Positions 1-11,800 of a DNA stretch of 64,000 bases are shown piece after piece. The stretch lies in NCBI GenBank assembly GCA_001557505.1, contig LSAX01000005.1, positions 2,108,001-2,172,000 of the forward strand, in the 5' to 3' direction. The DNA comes from Reticulascus tulasneorum. Lineage: Eukaryota > Ascomycota > Sordariomycetes > Glomerellales > Reticulascaceae. The first letter of the stretch is position 1. Each line of letters begins with the position of its first letter. Below the pieces are notes generated by a model. That model did not search any database and was not told the origin of the DNA. It worked only from the letters and a program-made list of their open reading frames with translations. The translations under genes and the position numbers were made by a program.

Positions 1-43
1 TTCTGTTCTCAGCACGCCAACAACCCTTCGTTCATGAACCAAC

Positions 44-784
44 ATGTCTATCACCTCGGATGACGAGGATGTAGTGCTCTCCGACAATCAATCGAATGCC
101 TCCTCGTCCAGCGATGGCGAAGACTCGCCACAACGACCGGTGCAGCAAAACTATTTTGCGCCGCCATTCTATGGTCGACCGCCAACACCGCTTCCTCCTT
201 CTCCCTCATTGACATCGTTGCTCCGGCCTTCGCGGCCAACAACCCCCGACGCGTCTGACGATGACTTCGAGCCGGTCCCCCGAGCTTCGCCCAAGGTGCC
301 GACTTACGAGTACTACGGTTTTGTGCTATACCTCTTCTCGTCCTTGACCTTTCTCATGTATCTTCTCTGGTCCTACCTGCCGTCGCCCTTCCTCCATGCG
401 CTTGGAATAAACTACTACCCGGACCGCTGGTGGTCATTGGCGATACCGGCATTTCTGGTCATGTGCCTGGTCTACACCTATGTCGCGTTAGCGGCATACA
501 ATACCGAATTCCTGACGCTGCCCATGGCGTCTATCGAGACGATTGTGGATGACGCTGCTCATGTCGCCGTGATTGACAGCAAAGGGAGGCTTCGGACCAC
601 ATCGAAGAAGAAGAGGGCGAAGGAAAAGAGAGGGAACACGGCTAATGGCAACACTCTGAACTGGAGGAATATCTGGAATGAGGGAACCGATGCCGTGATG
701 GACATCCCGCTCGCCGGTGTCTGTGAGGTGTTGTATGGCGAGGGACGCGAATTCGAATCGGATGATGAATATAGTGTCTCATGA
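44..784 (+). CDS. gpi19: GPI-GlcNAc transferase subunit PIG-P/Gpi19
   Basis: A 246-residue protein in one exon. It is the PIG-P subunit of the ER complex that adds GlcNAc to phosphatidylinositol, the first step of GPI-anchor synthesis. Seen in the sequence: a Ser/Pro/Asp-rich cytosolic N-terminus (residues 1-85), two hydrophobic hairpin segments at about 91-112 (starting YYGFVLYLFSS) and 129-152, the conserved loop GINYYPDRWW between them, and a C-terminal motif around IPLAGVCEVLYG that matches the end of the PIG-P domain. The long acidic N-terminal extension is normal for filamentous fungi but absent from short family members. The first ATG after the window start (ACCAACATG) is taken as the start. 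The family call rests on the hairpin and C-terminal motif and is secure; the symbol follows yeast naming. Confidence 0.88.
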   Translation: MSITSDDEDVVLSDNQSNASSSSDGEDSPQRPVQQNYFAPPFYGRPPTPLPPSPSLTSLLRPSRPTTPDASDDDFEPVPRASPKVPTYEYYGFVLYLFSSLTFLMYLLWSYLPSPFLHALGINYYPDRWWSLAIPAFLVMCLVYTYVALAAYNTEFLTLPMASIETIVDDAAHVAVIDSKGRLRTTSKKKRAKEKRGNTANGNTLNWRNIWNEGTDAVMDIPLAGVCEVLYGEGREFESDDEYSVS

Positions 785-1241
785 CGAGGAGGATTGAGCT
801 CGGATCCCGACGGTAGAACGGCGTTTGGACTGGAAATAAATGATACCCTGTTGCGATGCTCTCATCAGATTTGTAGCCCGGTCCTACTTGTAGATTCCTT
901 TTTTTTTTTTTTATTCTAGCGGAGAGGGACACCTGCAACAAATCTGCTTTACATTACAGGAAGGAGCTTGTGTTCTTTTCCAGACTTTGTCCTGTAGCAT
1001 CACCTGCTTGCGGTCCGAGGTTGGAAGGCCTTGAACAGACAGTGCGCAATGTCCACAATTCATACAGTAAGTGGCTGGATTCTCTCCAGCCTTGTGCGTT
1101 CAGCACCAACCACCACGCCAAAATTTGCGACAAACGCGACCTGCCCTTGAAGCACAACCTGAGGGTGGTTTAGCTCGAGACTCACCAATTTATCGCACAC
1201 CGTCCTATCTTCCTTACTACTAGCCACAGCGAGCTGCCAAA
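785..1241. other. intergenic, gpi19 3' flank and arp4 promoter
   Basis: No gene seen. It holds an AATAAA-like site at 835-840, about 50 nt after the gpi19 stop, and a T-tract at about 898-912, both compatible with gpi19 3'-end formation. The remainder should be the arp4 promoter and leader; no distinct TATA box was identified. Confidence 0.5.
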
Positions 1242-2705
1242 ATGTCCCAGCAGCCAATGTCGTCGTCGGTGCAACCGACAGACATTTACGGAGGAGGTCA
1301 GTACTGGCTCGAAAGCCCACCATCGCATGGCAACGATCGGCTAACGGCGTGAGCAGATGAGGTTTCTGCGCTTGTACTCGACCCGGGGTATTGCCATACG
1401 CGCGCCGGCTTCGCAGGCGAGGATGTGCCCAAGGCCGTCGTCCCCTCCTTCTACGGTCGCATAGGCTCCGGCGAAACCACTACAGACGTCTTCGGCGACG
1501 AATGCATCATCCCGCGCGCCGATTTCGAAGTGCGGAACTACATGTCACGCGACAGCGTCGTGCAGGATTGGGATGCGGCAACCAAGATATGGGAGCATAT
1601 GCTGGTGAAGCGTCTTCAACCCGACAAGCAGACCCCGCCATCCAAGAACGGCCTTAACGATGACCCCAAGGACGCGGACGTCGAGGGCGACGTTGCGATG
1701 GACGATGTCGAGAATCAAGAAAAGGCGCTGCAGGAGAATCCACTCTTGATGACCGAGGCGCCGTGGAATACGGCCAAGTCGAGAGAGACAGCGATCGAGA
1801 TCATCATGGAGAACTGGGGCTGCCCTGCTTTCTGGCTCAGTCGGACGCCGGTGCTCGCCGCCTTTGCCGCTGGCAAGGCCAGCGCCCTCGTCATTGATGT
1901 TGGCGGATCAAATACATCAGTCACGGCCATCCACGACGGCATGGTCCTGAAGCGATCCGTCCAGAAATCCCAAGTCGGCGGCCTCTGGCTGTCATCGCAG
2001 ATCCGCAGCCTGTGGGACAGCTCCGATCCCAAGGTCGACATCGTCCCGACCTACCAGGTGGAGAGCAAGACCGCGGTAGATGCGGGGGCTCCCGCCCAGT
2101 TCAAGCTGCGAAACTTTCCCTACAAGATCAGCGATTCGTTCCGAACGTACGAAGAAGATGGCCTCATCACCGAGTTCAAGGAGTCCGTGGTGGAGGTCTG
2201 GCGAGCCGGCAAGTTCACGACACCAGGCAACGAGGAAGTTGCGCGGTCGCAGCCAGGCCGGATATTCGAGATGCCCAACGGCGGGAACCAGATGTGGCGC
2301 GAGGAGCGGTTCAAGGTTTCGGAAGGCATGTGGGATGATGCGGCGAGCCTTCCGGTCGCCGAGAACCTGCGAATTGAAAAGAAGGACACGATCCCGGAAC
2401 TCGTCAAGGCGGCCCTCAGTGCTGTGGACGTCGACCTACGGGGCAACCTTCTGGGCAACATCGTCGTCACGGGTAGCACGAGCTTGCTCAACGGCTTCAA
2501 CGACCGCCTGAACTTTGAGCTCACGGCCATGTATCCGGGAATGAAGATCAAGATCCACGCCGCGGGCCTGACAAGCGAGCGCCGATTCGGCGCGTGGATC
2601 GGAGGAAGCATCCTGGCCAGCCTGGGCACCTTCCACCAGATGTGGATATCGCGGAAGGAGTACGAGGAGAACGGCGTCGGCATTGTCGAGAAGAGGTGCA
2701 AGTGA
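1242..2705 (+). CDS. arp4: actin-related protein 4 (Arp4)
   Basis: Two exons, 1242-1296 and 1357-2705, split by a 60-nt intron, give 467 residues. The join restores YGGDEVSALVLDPGY followed by TRAGFAGEDVPK, the actin N-terminal phosphate loop, so the splice is well supported. Arp4 is the nuclear actin-fold subunit shared by the NuA4 acetyltransferase and the INO80 and SWR1 remodellers. The second phosphate loop, ALVIDVGGSNTSVTA, lies near residues 194-208. An acidic linker at about 119-141 (DADVEGDVAMDD region) is the Arp4-type insertion absent from conventional actin, and the actin-like C-terminus (TSERRFGAWIGGSILASLG) ends in a short basic tail. The divergence of both phosphate loops and the insert separate it from actin and Arp6. 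It converges on the D-serine dehydratase gene with only 181 bp between stops. Confidence 0.93.
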
Positions 2706-2886
2706 GCCCGTGAGCTGGACCTGTTAGATTATGCTTCCTTGGCGTATGGAGTTGGCAGACGGTTTGGAAGGGCTCTGAGCTCGGGAAACCCAAAAGATCT
2801 GGCGGGGATCAAGACTCGATGGAAACGTTGATTCTGAGTAGGTAGTGTAGGTGGTGGAGTAGACTACTTTGTGATACAAAAGCATT

Positions 2887-4510
2887 TCACCAACCCTGCC
2901 AACGCGGCCATACATCCACAACCTCGTCCTCCCTGCCTTCTCTCCTACTGTCTACGATCAAGTACGATGCATGTCCTGACCCGGCAATACAAGCATGATT
3001 CGGCCAAATTCGAAGCTTCTGTCCCACGCGCAGGGGGACCTCGGCCTCCTTGTCGCCCTTCCAGGTGAGGATACCATGTTCCTGGCTGATGTGTCCGACC
3101 TGCCACCCGTCGTGAACAGCGGGGAACTGATCTGTCGGAGGGAGGGTGTTGAGTTTCCAAGGCATGACGAGTCCCCATCCATTGTAGTGGACTCCCTTCT
3201 CGTCCCCCATGTCCTTAACCGGTTCCCTGCCTAGTGCAAGACAACCTGCTGTGATGATGGCTTCCGTCGTCCCACCGGCGCCTCGGCCCGGGTACAGTGA
3301 GGCTATTTCTACGAGAATGCTGATGGCGATGTCAGAGCTGTTCAGGTACGGGTTGTTTCTGGTGGCCAGTTGCTGTAGATCCAGAGTGGGATATACGCCA
3401 GCGTGGACTTCCAAGGGGAGGCCTTCCTCCCTCCAAGCGGGAATGTAGTCTTCCAATCCGCTTTTTGGCGCCCCGTTGCCGCTCAACCCGGGGCCTTTCA
3501 GCCAGGTTGCGGTTGGCGTGGAGCCGACCGAGAGCACAAGATGGTGCTTCGGGCTTGCTGCCCTTATTGTGTCTGCTACAGCCTTGAGGCTTTGAATCTC
3601 AGCGATGAGGATGTCATGTGCTGTCGATGCCTGGCGACCGTCGTAGGCATGCCCGGCATGACAGTACAAGCCGTGGAAGACGCAGATATCCGCAGTCTCG
3701 TGCTCGAGTAGCGCTCTCCAAAGGTGCTTGCATGTCTCGGAAGCACCCTCCACGCCGGCTCTGTGAGAACCCATGTCGATCTTGAGGAACACAAGAGGAG
3801 GATTCCCTGCCTTGGTTGAGAGATCGAGGAGGTACTGGATCTGGTCTGGGTGGTCGACCATGACAGAGAGGCCAGCCGGACCGAGCTCCCTTGAGATCTT
3901 GGCCAGCCGATCAACGCTGGATGCGTGGAGAGGGAAGGAATATAATACCTAGAGTTGTGAGCGCGGGAACCTTTCCCCAGAGATAGCAGCCTCACGTTGA
4001 CTTTGCGGCCTTGTGCTTGGTACTCCTTGAGTAGAGGAAGGATGTTCTCTGCCTCAAGTACGGTGGAAACAATGATATCGGCCGGCGTCTCTACATCGTT
4101 GCCAACTTGCAGTCTCGTCAACTCAACAGTCTGTGATTAAGAGTCAGTGCAAAGGCACCGAGTGCAACCTATCGCCTGCGGCCAAGCGACGTCCTAGTGG
4201 CCCTATACATTTTGCAACTGCACCTGGGACTCGAGGACGCCCGGATTATCTTAAGGGACACGCCAGAACCCCGAGCTCAGCAAGGCGCAGCAGCGCATCC
4301 ACATGTGTACATATCCAACTTAAATTCTACGAATTCACTTACTTTATGTGTTTTGATATGCGCTCTCCAAAGGAGTCCGAGTTTCTTGCATGTCTCCAAC
4401 ATTCGATCGCAGTTGGTCTCAAGTTTGGCCAGATCCAGAACCGCCGCAGGGACCGAGAGGTCGTCGAGCATTTTGCCGACAAAGTCAGCTCGCAGAGCTT
4501 CTTTCTCCAT
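2887..4510 (-). CDS. DSD1: D-serine dehydratase (zinc/PLP, Dsd1 family)
   Basis: Three exons on the minus strand: 4510-4343, 4130-3996 and 3948-2887, giving 454 residues. The family removes the hydroxyl and amino groups of D-serine to give pyruvate and ammonia, using PLP and a zinc ion; D-threonine aldolases share the fold. Seen: an alanine-racemase-like barrel starting VPAAVLDLAKLETNCDRM, the PLP-lysine motif RAHIKTHK at the end of exon 1, the junction KVNVLYSFPLH across intron 2, and the C-terminal PNHACIAG motif whose His and Cys are the zinc ligands in the yeast and chicken enzymes. Intron 1 (4131-4342) is long for this window, so an extra small exon inside it cannot be excluded. Start is the ATG at 4510; the frame reads MEKEALRADFVGKML. 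Divergent from TAF1 across a shared 885-bp region. Confidence 0.86.
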
Positions 4511-5395
4511 GACGAAGATATGTCGGGTCTTTGAGCCTGAAGTTTAATTGAAAGATCCTTATAAGACACATCCAACGGATCTGTCGATTATTGTTGGGGA
4601 TTACGACGGGAGGGGATGTGGAGTGACATCCGCTGTCGGTGGAGCATGACTTCACGATCAGGAAAGAGCCGAGATGCGCCTTCCCAGACCCGTACCTGCT
4701 GTCTACTATGATTTTGAAGCTGGCAACTACCCATGTACCTTTGTACCTACCTAAGGTGCTTGCCCTAGAATTTATCCAGTATTTTAGAATAAAAGGAACT
4801 TTGTAATGTAAATTTTACAGAAAGACCTGCACTCGCATTGTTCCTGCTTGGTCAGTCCGCGTGCGTGAATGGACTTCGCTGTCTGCACAACCGTCATTCC
4901 CAGTCAGCCAACAACTCTTCAAAACATCGACTTTTCCTGCGTTTCATTTGGACATTTGCGTATGATCCATCATTGGTTTGAAGAGCCTCACTTGAGTCTC
5001 GCCTGTAAGAATTTCTTGAAGTCTCGGCCATTATTACGGTACTGCCACATCTACTTCGTACCGATTACTCTACAGTGGAAGGTACGGCCAGACCAGGGGC
5101 ACAAGGCAGCAACACTACCCAAAAGGTTGGCTCTCGCTACGTTCCTGTCATTGGCTGGTGCTGACTGCCTCAGGCATACATGCAGAAATCACGTTCGAGT
5201 CACCCAAATTTCTGAGCCTCACTCCAAACTCTCTCTTCTTCTTGCCTCGTGCCTGGAAACGCGTCGACGAGCGACCAACAACCCACATCATCATTTCCTG
5301 CTGCGAAAATATCGGAATTAGCACTGCGAGGCATGGTATAGAGCCTGATAGATCCGCGCACCATTCTGGGGACGAGCTGTGCGAGGATAGGCAAG
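4511..5395. promoter_or_regulatory. bidirectional promoter region, DSD1/taf1
   Basis: This 885-bp stretch lies between two divergent genes and must hold both promoters. It contains a cluster of the TACCTA/CCTAAGGT motif at about 4735-4757 and an A/T-rich part at about 4766-4820. No ORF here looks real. Transcription starts are not determined. Confidence 0.5.
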
Positions 5396-8300
5396 ATGGC
5401 CGCCGACAAACCCAAGCCATCGCATTCGGTCGATGAGGATGCTCTGAAGGCGCAGGAACTCGCCGACGAAGAGAACATCCAGAAGCTCCTCAGCCAAGGC
5501 CCAGAGTCAGGCGGAGGCCTCGGTATAAACTTTGACGACGACACTCCCTTCGACCAGACCAACAAAGCCGACGATGCCCAGGACTTCGAAGACATTAGCG
5601 ACGACGATCTACCTGATGAGGAGGAAGCGGCCGGTGGCACATCGCTCTCTCTTCCAGGCTTGACGGATGATGGAGGCACGAGCAATGATACCGATGATCT
5701 CTTTGGCGAAGGTGGTGCTTCATCTCCACTCGATCCAGTTCCTGGGCCATCATCTCCCGCACCACGCGTTCACGACCCAGAAGCCGCCGACTCTTTACAT
5801 CATCTACCCGACTTTCGAGACATTAATTTCGACCCCGAGCCCGGCTATGAAGCTGCAAATCAAGATCCTGATATCCCGGCACCAGCTGAAACGGTTGAGG
5901 ATCTGGTGAAGCAGACGTGGCCATCCTGGAAGAAGGGCGTGATACTGAAGTGGAACGAGCTGCTTCCACCAAAGAAAGCGCGATGGATCGAGAAGAAGCC
6001 GGCCAGAAAGCCGAAAACCCTGATCGCCACCAAGCTCAGCCTCGACATGGCCCCCGATCAGGAAAAGCTCTTCAGGGTTCCTGGGCCCGCGGCCTCAACT
6101 CGCAAGCAGAGACTCACTGAGACCGAGTCGAGAGGATTGGTTTGGTGTTCTTTGGATGATACGCCGGACGAAGCGGATGCTGAGGACTTCAATCTAGACC
6201 AAGAATCCGACTCTGAGACTGTGGCGGGCTTCACGCTTCAGGACATCGAAATGGTGTGTGATGACTGGGTGAGCCGGATCGAGCAGGCCCAGCTCGACTC
6301 AGCACGCGCCCTCGAGGCCGCTGCCGCCGCGGATTCTCACAAACGCGGACATGACGACGATGAGTGGGAGGCCATGTTCCTTGATGCCGCGGACGCGCCG
6401 CCCCCACGCAAGAAAGCACGGCCACCGATCCCGACGGGTCTGCCTCAAATTCCTCGTTTCACCGCGCCATCCTTTGACTCCTTCGAGCAAGCCACCAAGC
6501 GTGCGGCCAAGCGCGTCCGCCTTGACATGAACGATCCCTATCTTCTTTTTGAAGAAATTGAATCCCAACGTGGTCCCAAGCGGCAACGTCTCGACCAGAA
6601 GCTCACACGCATGTCGACTGGCCGTTTTGGGCGAGACGTCACGCAGCGCTTCAACTTGTCCAACGACGACGCGTACGAAGCTTTGAAAGAGAACCACCAG
6701 CACAAAGTCCGCGCCACTCTTGGTAACCTCGCCGTGGAGCACAGCGCCCCTGCTCTGAAGCTCGCTTGGCCGTTTTACAAGGTCAAGATTGACATCAGAA
6801 AAGAGGGCTACCATCGTCCTCTGTTCAAGTTTGGAAAATACGAACGACAGATGATCACTTTCAGCAAACTCAACCACTTCAAAAGGAAGCAGATGAAAGG
6901 CAAGGCGAACGAAGTCTTTCGGACTACCAAGGATCTCGGGATTACGGACAACTCTACCGCGGTCCTCTTTGAGTACTGCGAGCGCACTCCTCCTGTGCTG
7001 TCAAACTTTGGAATGGGTAACCGCGTCATTAACTACTACCGGAAGAAGAAGGTGGAGGACGAGGAGGTGCCACCGAAACTAGACATTGGCGAGTCGCACG
7101 TTCTTCTCCCTGAAGACAGATCGCCTTTCGCAATATTTGGCGAAGTTGATGCTGGACAGGCAATGCCAACCCTTCATAACCAAATGTACAGGGCGCCGAT
7201 ATTCAAACACGCCCCTCGGCCCACCGATTTTCTCTGTGTGCGGAGCTCGACCGGCGTCGAGGGATCCCAGTATTTCCTTCACAAGATCGACCACCTCTAT
7301 GTTGTCGGGCAGACCTTCCCATCTGTCGAGGTACCAGGCCCTCACTCGCGAAAAGTCACAAATGCATCGAAAAACCGGATCAAGATGATATCATTCAGGA
7401 TGATGAGAAAAGATCCCAATCATCTGGTCAACTTGACCGAAGTCACGAGGCACATTGCCGAGTCGACCGATGCCCAAAACAGGCAAAAGCTCAAAGAGTT
7501 CCTCTCCTACGCTCGTGGAGAGAACGCCAAGGGAGAGAAGGGTCTTTGGGGGCTGAAAGCCGGCGAGATTCTGCTGGACGAACCATCGATAAGAGCGATG
7601 ATCAAACCAGAAGATGTTTGCTTGATCGATGGCATGCAGCTGGGCATGCAGATGCTCGAAGACGCTGGGTTCGACCCGAGCAACGTCATCTTGGAGGGAG
7701 ATGATGTGGAAGAAGACGAGGAAGAAGATGGCGACCGGCCCACAGTCAAAGGCTCAAAGAAGGGAGGCGGCGAGAAGAACGACGAAAGGCTTGCCGACAA
7801 AATGGCACCTTGGAAGACTAGCAAGGCATTCATCGACGCATGTGCCGGCAAGGCGATGCTCAAACTTCACGGCCAGGGAGACCCAACGGGCCATGGTCTC
7901 GGCTTTAGTTTTATGAGAACCTCCATGAAAGGTGGCTACATAGAGACTGTGCAGAAAGGAGGATCTCACACGACCGCGAATGATGCCATGGCGGCGCACC
8001 CCGATGCCATGCGCAAGGCGTATAACGGCCACGCGTACAACGTGAAAGAGCAAGAAGCGATGTACAGAAGAGGCATTCGCGAGATTTGGGACAAGCAGAA
8101 GGCAAGCCTTGAGGACCAGACAGAGCAAGATGATCATTTAGTAGTCCCACCCCCGGCCGACGAAGACGACCGATTCAATGTCCAGGCCGCCCAGACTCCA
8201 GCGCACATCGACGAGGGCGTGAGTCAGATTACCGGCTTAACCACGTCAACGAGTCGGATGCACAGGAAGAAGCTCAGAATCACCAGGCAATACCAAATCA

Positions 8301-8871
8301 GCGAGACCGAATACGAGACGCGATCTGTTATCGTCGACGACCCCGTCGTCATAGACCGTTACATCAAGAGAAGGAAGGAGGAACAAGACGGGCTTAAGTA
8401 TGCAATCCCTCCGAGAATCCCTCGGCAAGACCCCTTGTCCGGCCTGGAAATCAATCTCTTGACTCTCCCTGCTCACATACTGCTCTGTCTAGTCCATACG
8501 AAGTGCCAAAGCAGGGACAAGTCGACGATGAGTCAAGCCGCCGCCACTTGGTTGAGTATGAATTTCCCATCGATCCAGCCGAACCACCTAATGTCACATA
8601 TAGCAGAATCAATAAGGAACTCGAGCGCCTTAACCGAAACAAACAACGGCGAATCGGACGAGAGCAGCAAAAAGGCTTGCACAAGGCAGCCGTCTCCGCT
8701 CGCGACGGCGGATCACCCGACGCAGACAGAGCAACCACAGGAACAACCCGAAAGTGCGCGAACTGTGGCATGGTTGGACACATCAAAACCAATAAGAAGT
8801 ACTGTCCCCACTACTCCCATCCCCTCCCGCCCTACCTCAAACCTCAAAAGCCTGTTCAGAACTGGGGCTAG
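5396..8871 (+). CDS. taf1: TFIID subunit TAF1
   Basis: Largest subunit of TFIID, which nucleates the RNA polymerase II pre-initiation complex. Two exons, 5396-8397 and 8493-8871, give about 1126 residues. The intron 8398-8492 (donor GTATGC, acceptor GTCTAG) joins KYAIPP-region coding to NPYEVPKQGQVDDES, after which the zinc knuckle CANCGMVGHIKTNKKYCP (about residues 1088-1105) matches the human TAF1 knuckle. The acidic N-terminus (GLGINFDDDTPFDQ) resembles the TBP-binding TAND region. The central DUF3591 domain spans about 425-880 and includes GKAMLKLHGQGDPTGHGLGF. No bromodomain is present, as expected in fungi where Bdf proteins supply it. The frame of exon 1 stays open to 9082, so an unspliced reading predicts 1228 residues without the knuckle; the spliced form is preferred because it restores the conserved end. 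Confidence 0.9.
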
Positions 8872-11800
8872 CTTCAAGTTGAAGGCTGCCGCTTTGCGCA
8901 AGCCACGTCCTAAACCTCTTCCCAAACCGTCGAGAGATCGTGACCTGCCCAAGAGTGAGCGCAATGGCAAAGCCAAAACGGAGGCAAAGAAGCCCAAGGT
9001 TGAGCATGCAGTGAAGCCAAAGTACAAGTACAGAAACTCGTACCGGCAGGCTTGGGCGCACAAATCCAGACGTGGTCTTTGATGATATGACCCATCAGAC
9101 TACTGGGACCTTGTCGGATCGCTTGCCCATTTTCCTTTCTCTCACACCACTTTTCATTTTCAGACCTTTTCAGCATCTTGCGCTACATCTGCTAACATCT
9201 ACGTCTCCATAAGGCTCTGTCCTATGCTAAATGGAACCATGAAAACGGACAACGGTATCGCAGAACATGGAGGCTTCGGCGTCTACACGGCACCAGCCAA
9301 TAATGCCGGTTCCCCTAATCAGTGATTCAAAAGATCAGTCCCCCCCAGTACTACTAAGATGAGGCCGAACTGGCAACTCTAGCCGCAGTCCCAACCCACG
9401 TCCTGCATGTTCGATAGCTTCTAGACTATCGACTACCGACGAACGCCTCTCAAAACCGGGTAGATACCCACACTTCGGATGCGTATGAAGGCTAACATTA
9501 GCAACTAACGACCCTACGATGCAACCACATCTGGAAATACATAAGCGAGACACACTAGGAAGGGCGGCGTTTAGGTCTGGCGTTTGGACCAGGTATTTCG
9601 GTTTGGGCATTGGGCTGAAAGATCCAAAATTGGAAGAGTCCTTTCGGACGTGCATGTCTTCAGTCACCCAATATGGACTTGGGAGGAATGATATTGCAGG
9701 AAGACAGCCGCCCACTTGGACGGTTCACCGCGCAGAAATGGAAAGGCAAGCCGATAGTACCACATGTAGGATGCTGCATCTCCCAAGGACATGGTATGGG
9801 ATGGTGGAAGATGGTCTGGCAGGCGGTTAGCAGGGAGTGATGCACTCGAAAAGCATCCAGCGTTGTTAAGTTTAGCAGACATGCCTGCGTGTAATAAGAC
9901 AGACCCAGGAATTATTGAAGCGATCTGTTCTTGGCAACACGCGTATAGTTGCATCAGTGAATTCATCTTGGTTGCATCAAACGTGCAGAGATGCAAAAAG
10001 CATTCAGAACCAAACTTTTGTGGGCCCATGCAAGTGTCCGGATGGCTCCGTCCACGAATGTGAGCGTTGGCCAAGGCAAGCTGGGCGCGTTCACCGGCGA
10101 ACCAGTTGAGGCACGAGACAAGGGTCGGAGATGGTGTGGAGGAGCTCGGCTGCGAATAGATAGATTGGGAGGTTGGCACATAGGACATGCAGCAGGGGAA
10201 ATGACCGGCGCTGGCTGGCTGGGGAGAACCAAAAGAGCGTGCCGAGTATCGGTTGGAGTTTAATTGTCAGAACGGTGTAAGCAAGAGGTCGGACGATGGA
10301 ACACGCAAGAGTAAGATATTTGATGCACGGTGGAGTCGGCCAGAGAGGTGTGGGAGGTTGTGATACTGGGCTAAAACTCAATTTACCCACATTAAACCAG
10401 CGACCTAGCGGGCTAATTGGCCCGAATCGAAGGGGGCAAGAGTGGGGCCAGCTTCTATTTTTAGCTATTTTTAGAAATTGGGGTCGCCGGGATGTGAGAA
10501 GCGTTCCAAAAGGTTCCTCGTCAGCATCCAATCGGCTCTTTGGGACGACCAAACCACCCACCCTCGAAACACCAAGGACCAAAGGCTGCATCACCCTCAA
10601 GGAGGCTCTTATTGCGCGCAGCAGTCCAATGCGGATTTGCCCTGCCCCACGGCATCAAATTAGCGTGCTGTTGCCGCCGGGCGCTTAGCGGATCTTTTCG
10701 AACGAAAGATCTGTCTTGCTCGAGCGTGACGGCGGGTTTTTGGGACGAGAGCTGGGTTTCCAGCCAGAACCAATCGTCGTGGATTCTAGAGAGTGTTTCC
10801 TTGGATCGCCAGCGCACATGCAAGGGCCACCAGACCAGCAGAGGAGATTTGCTGCAGCATGGTTGGAGCCGAGTTTGGCAAGTTTGAACGCGCCCATGTA
10901 GACAATTTTTGGAAGATTTGGATTCTGGCGAATACTATGTATGCAGTCAGACTAGGATGGTCGCTCACCCTCCCTTCCACCCCAGTCTCACTACGCAGAG
11001 CTACGAATCATTGCAGCGTCACTGGATGAGTATGCCAGAATGAGGATAAGGATACTTGGCAGCCTTGGTGATATTGAGACCTTGGCATCCCTATTGCCAT
11101 GGTACGTTGGTGTCCGGTGCACAGATCCAAGGACATACACCCCCCACTCGATAAACTCCCATGTCAAGGCATGACGATTTTGGAAGATCGCGGAACGCGT
11201 TTAGAGCGGGATCTTCCATTTCAAGCAATAACCGCAAATAGGTAATTGTAAACAGTATAGCCACGGCGATAACCGCCCTTACTTGGCCCCATCTTGACCG
11301 GTGGGCTTGTTGGGCGATCAAATCTTGCTGGAAACTCCTGTTTCCGGACAGAAAATGGAATACCCGCGGGCCTTGCTTCCTGTAGCCGCACGGCGACGAT
11401 CATCGCTGGCTATTGGCTGCGACGATGTTCTGGAAGGAAAAAAGAAGGGCAGCAGGGACTGAGGAGGGTGCTTGGGGGCGCGTTGGTGATGTTGTGTCAC
11501 TGTTGTGAGCGGAAGGTGCTCAGAGTGTGGTCTTTCCAAGAGGACATGCACGGCAGGTATTCGTCTAGAGTTTTACACAGAGATTTTCCGTAGAAATCCA
11601 GCATCATGGCAAGGGTCGAGTTACTGCGAGAAGCGTACCTGTCCTGTCCCTGCGCCAGAGGGGGCCGACGCGGAGGCTCAACATGCGGCCCCGGCTCGTG
11701 GTTTGCCGTTTGACAAGCCCTGTTGCCTCGTGGCCGGGGGGGAGGGGAGGGGGGGTAAACGAATGGTATGTTGAGCAGATCCTCCATTCTGTTTGTTTCC

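Noticed and set aside
8799..8871. second taf1 intron (GTACTG to GCTAG) leading into the basic frame to 9082
   Set aside because: It restores an open frame but would remove the last Cys of the conserved zinc knuckle.
9664..10188. 174-codon ATG ORF on the minus strand
   Set aside because: No domain, no splice or promoter support, and similar-length ORFs overlap it on the other strand.
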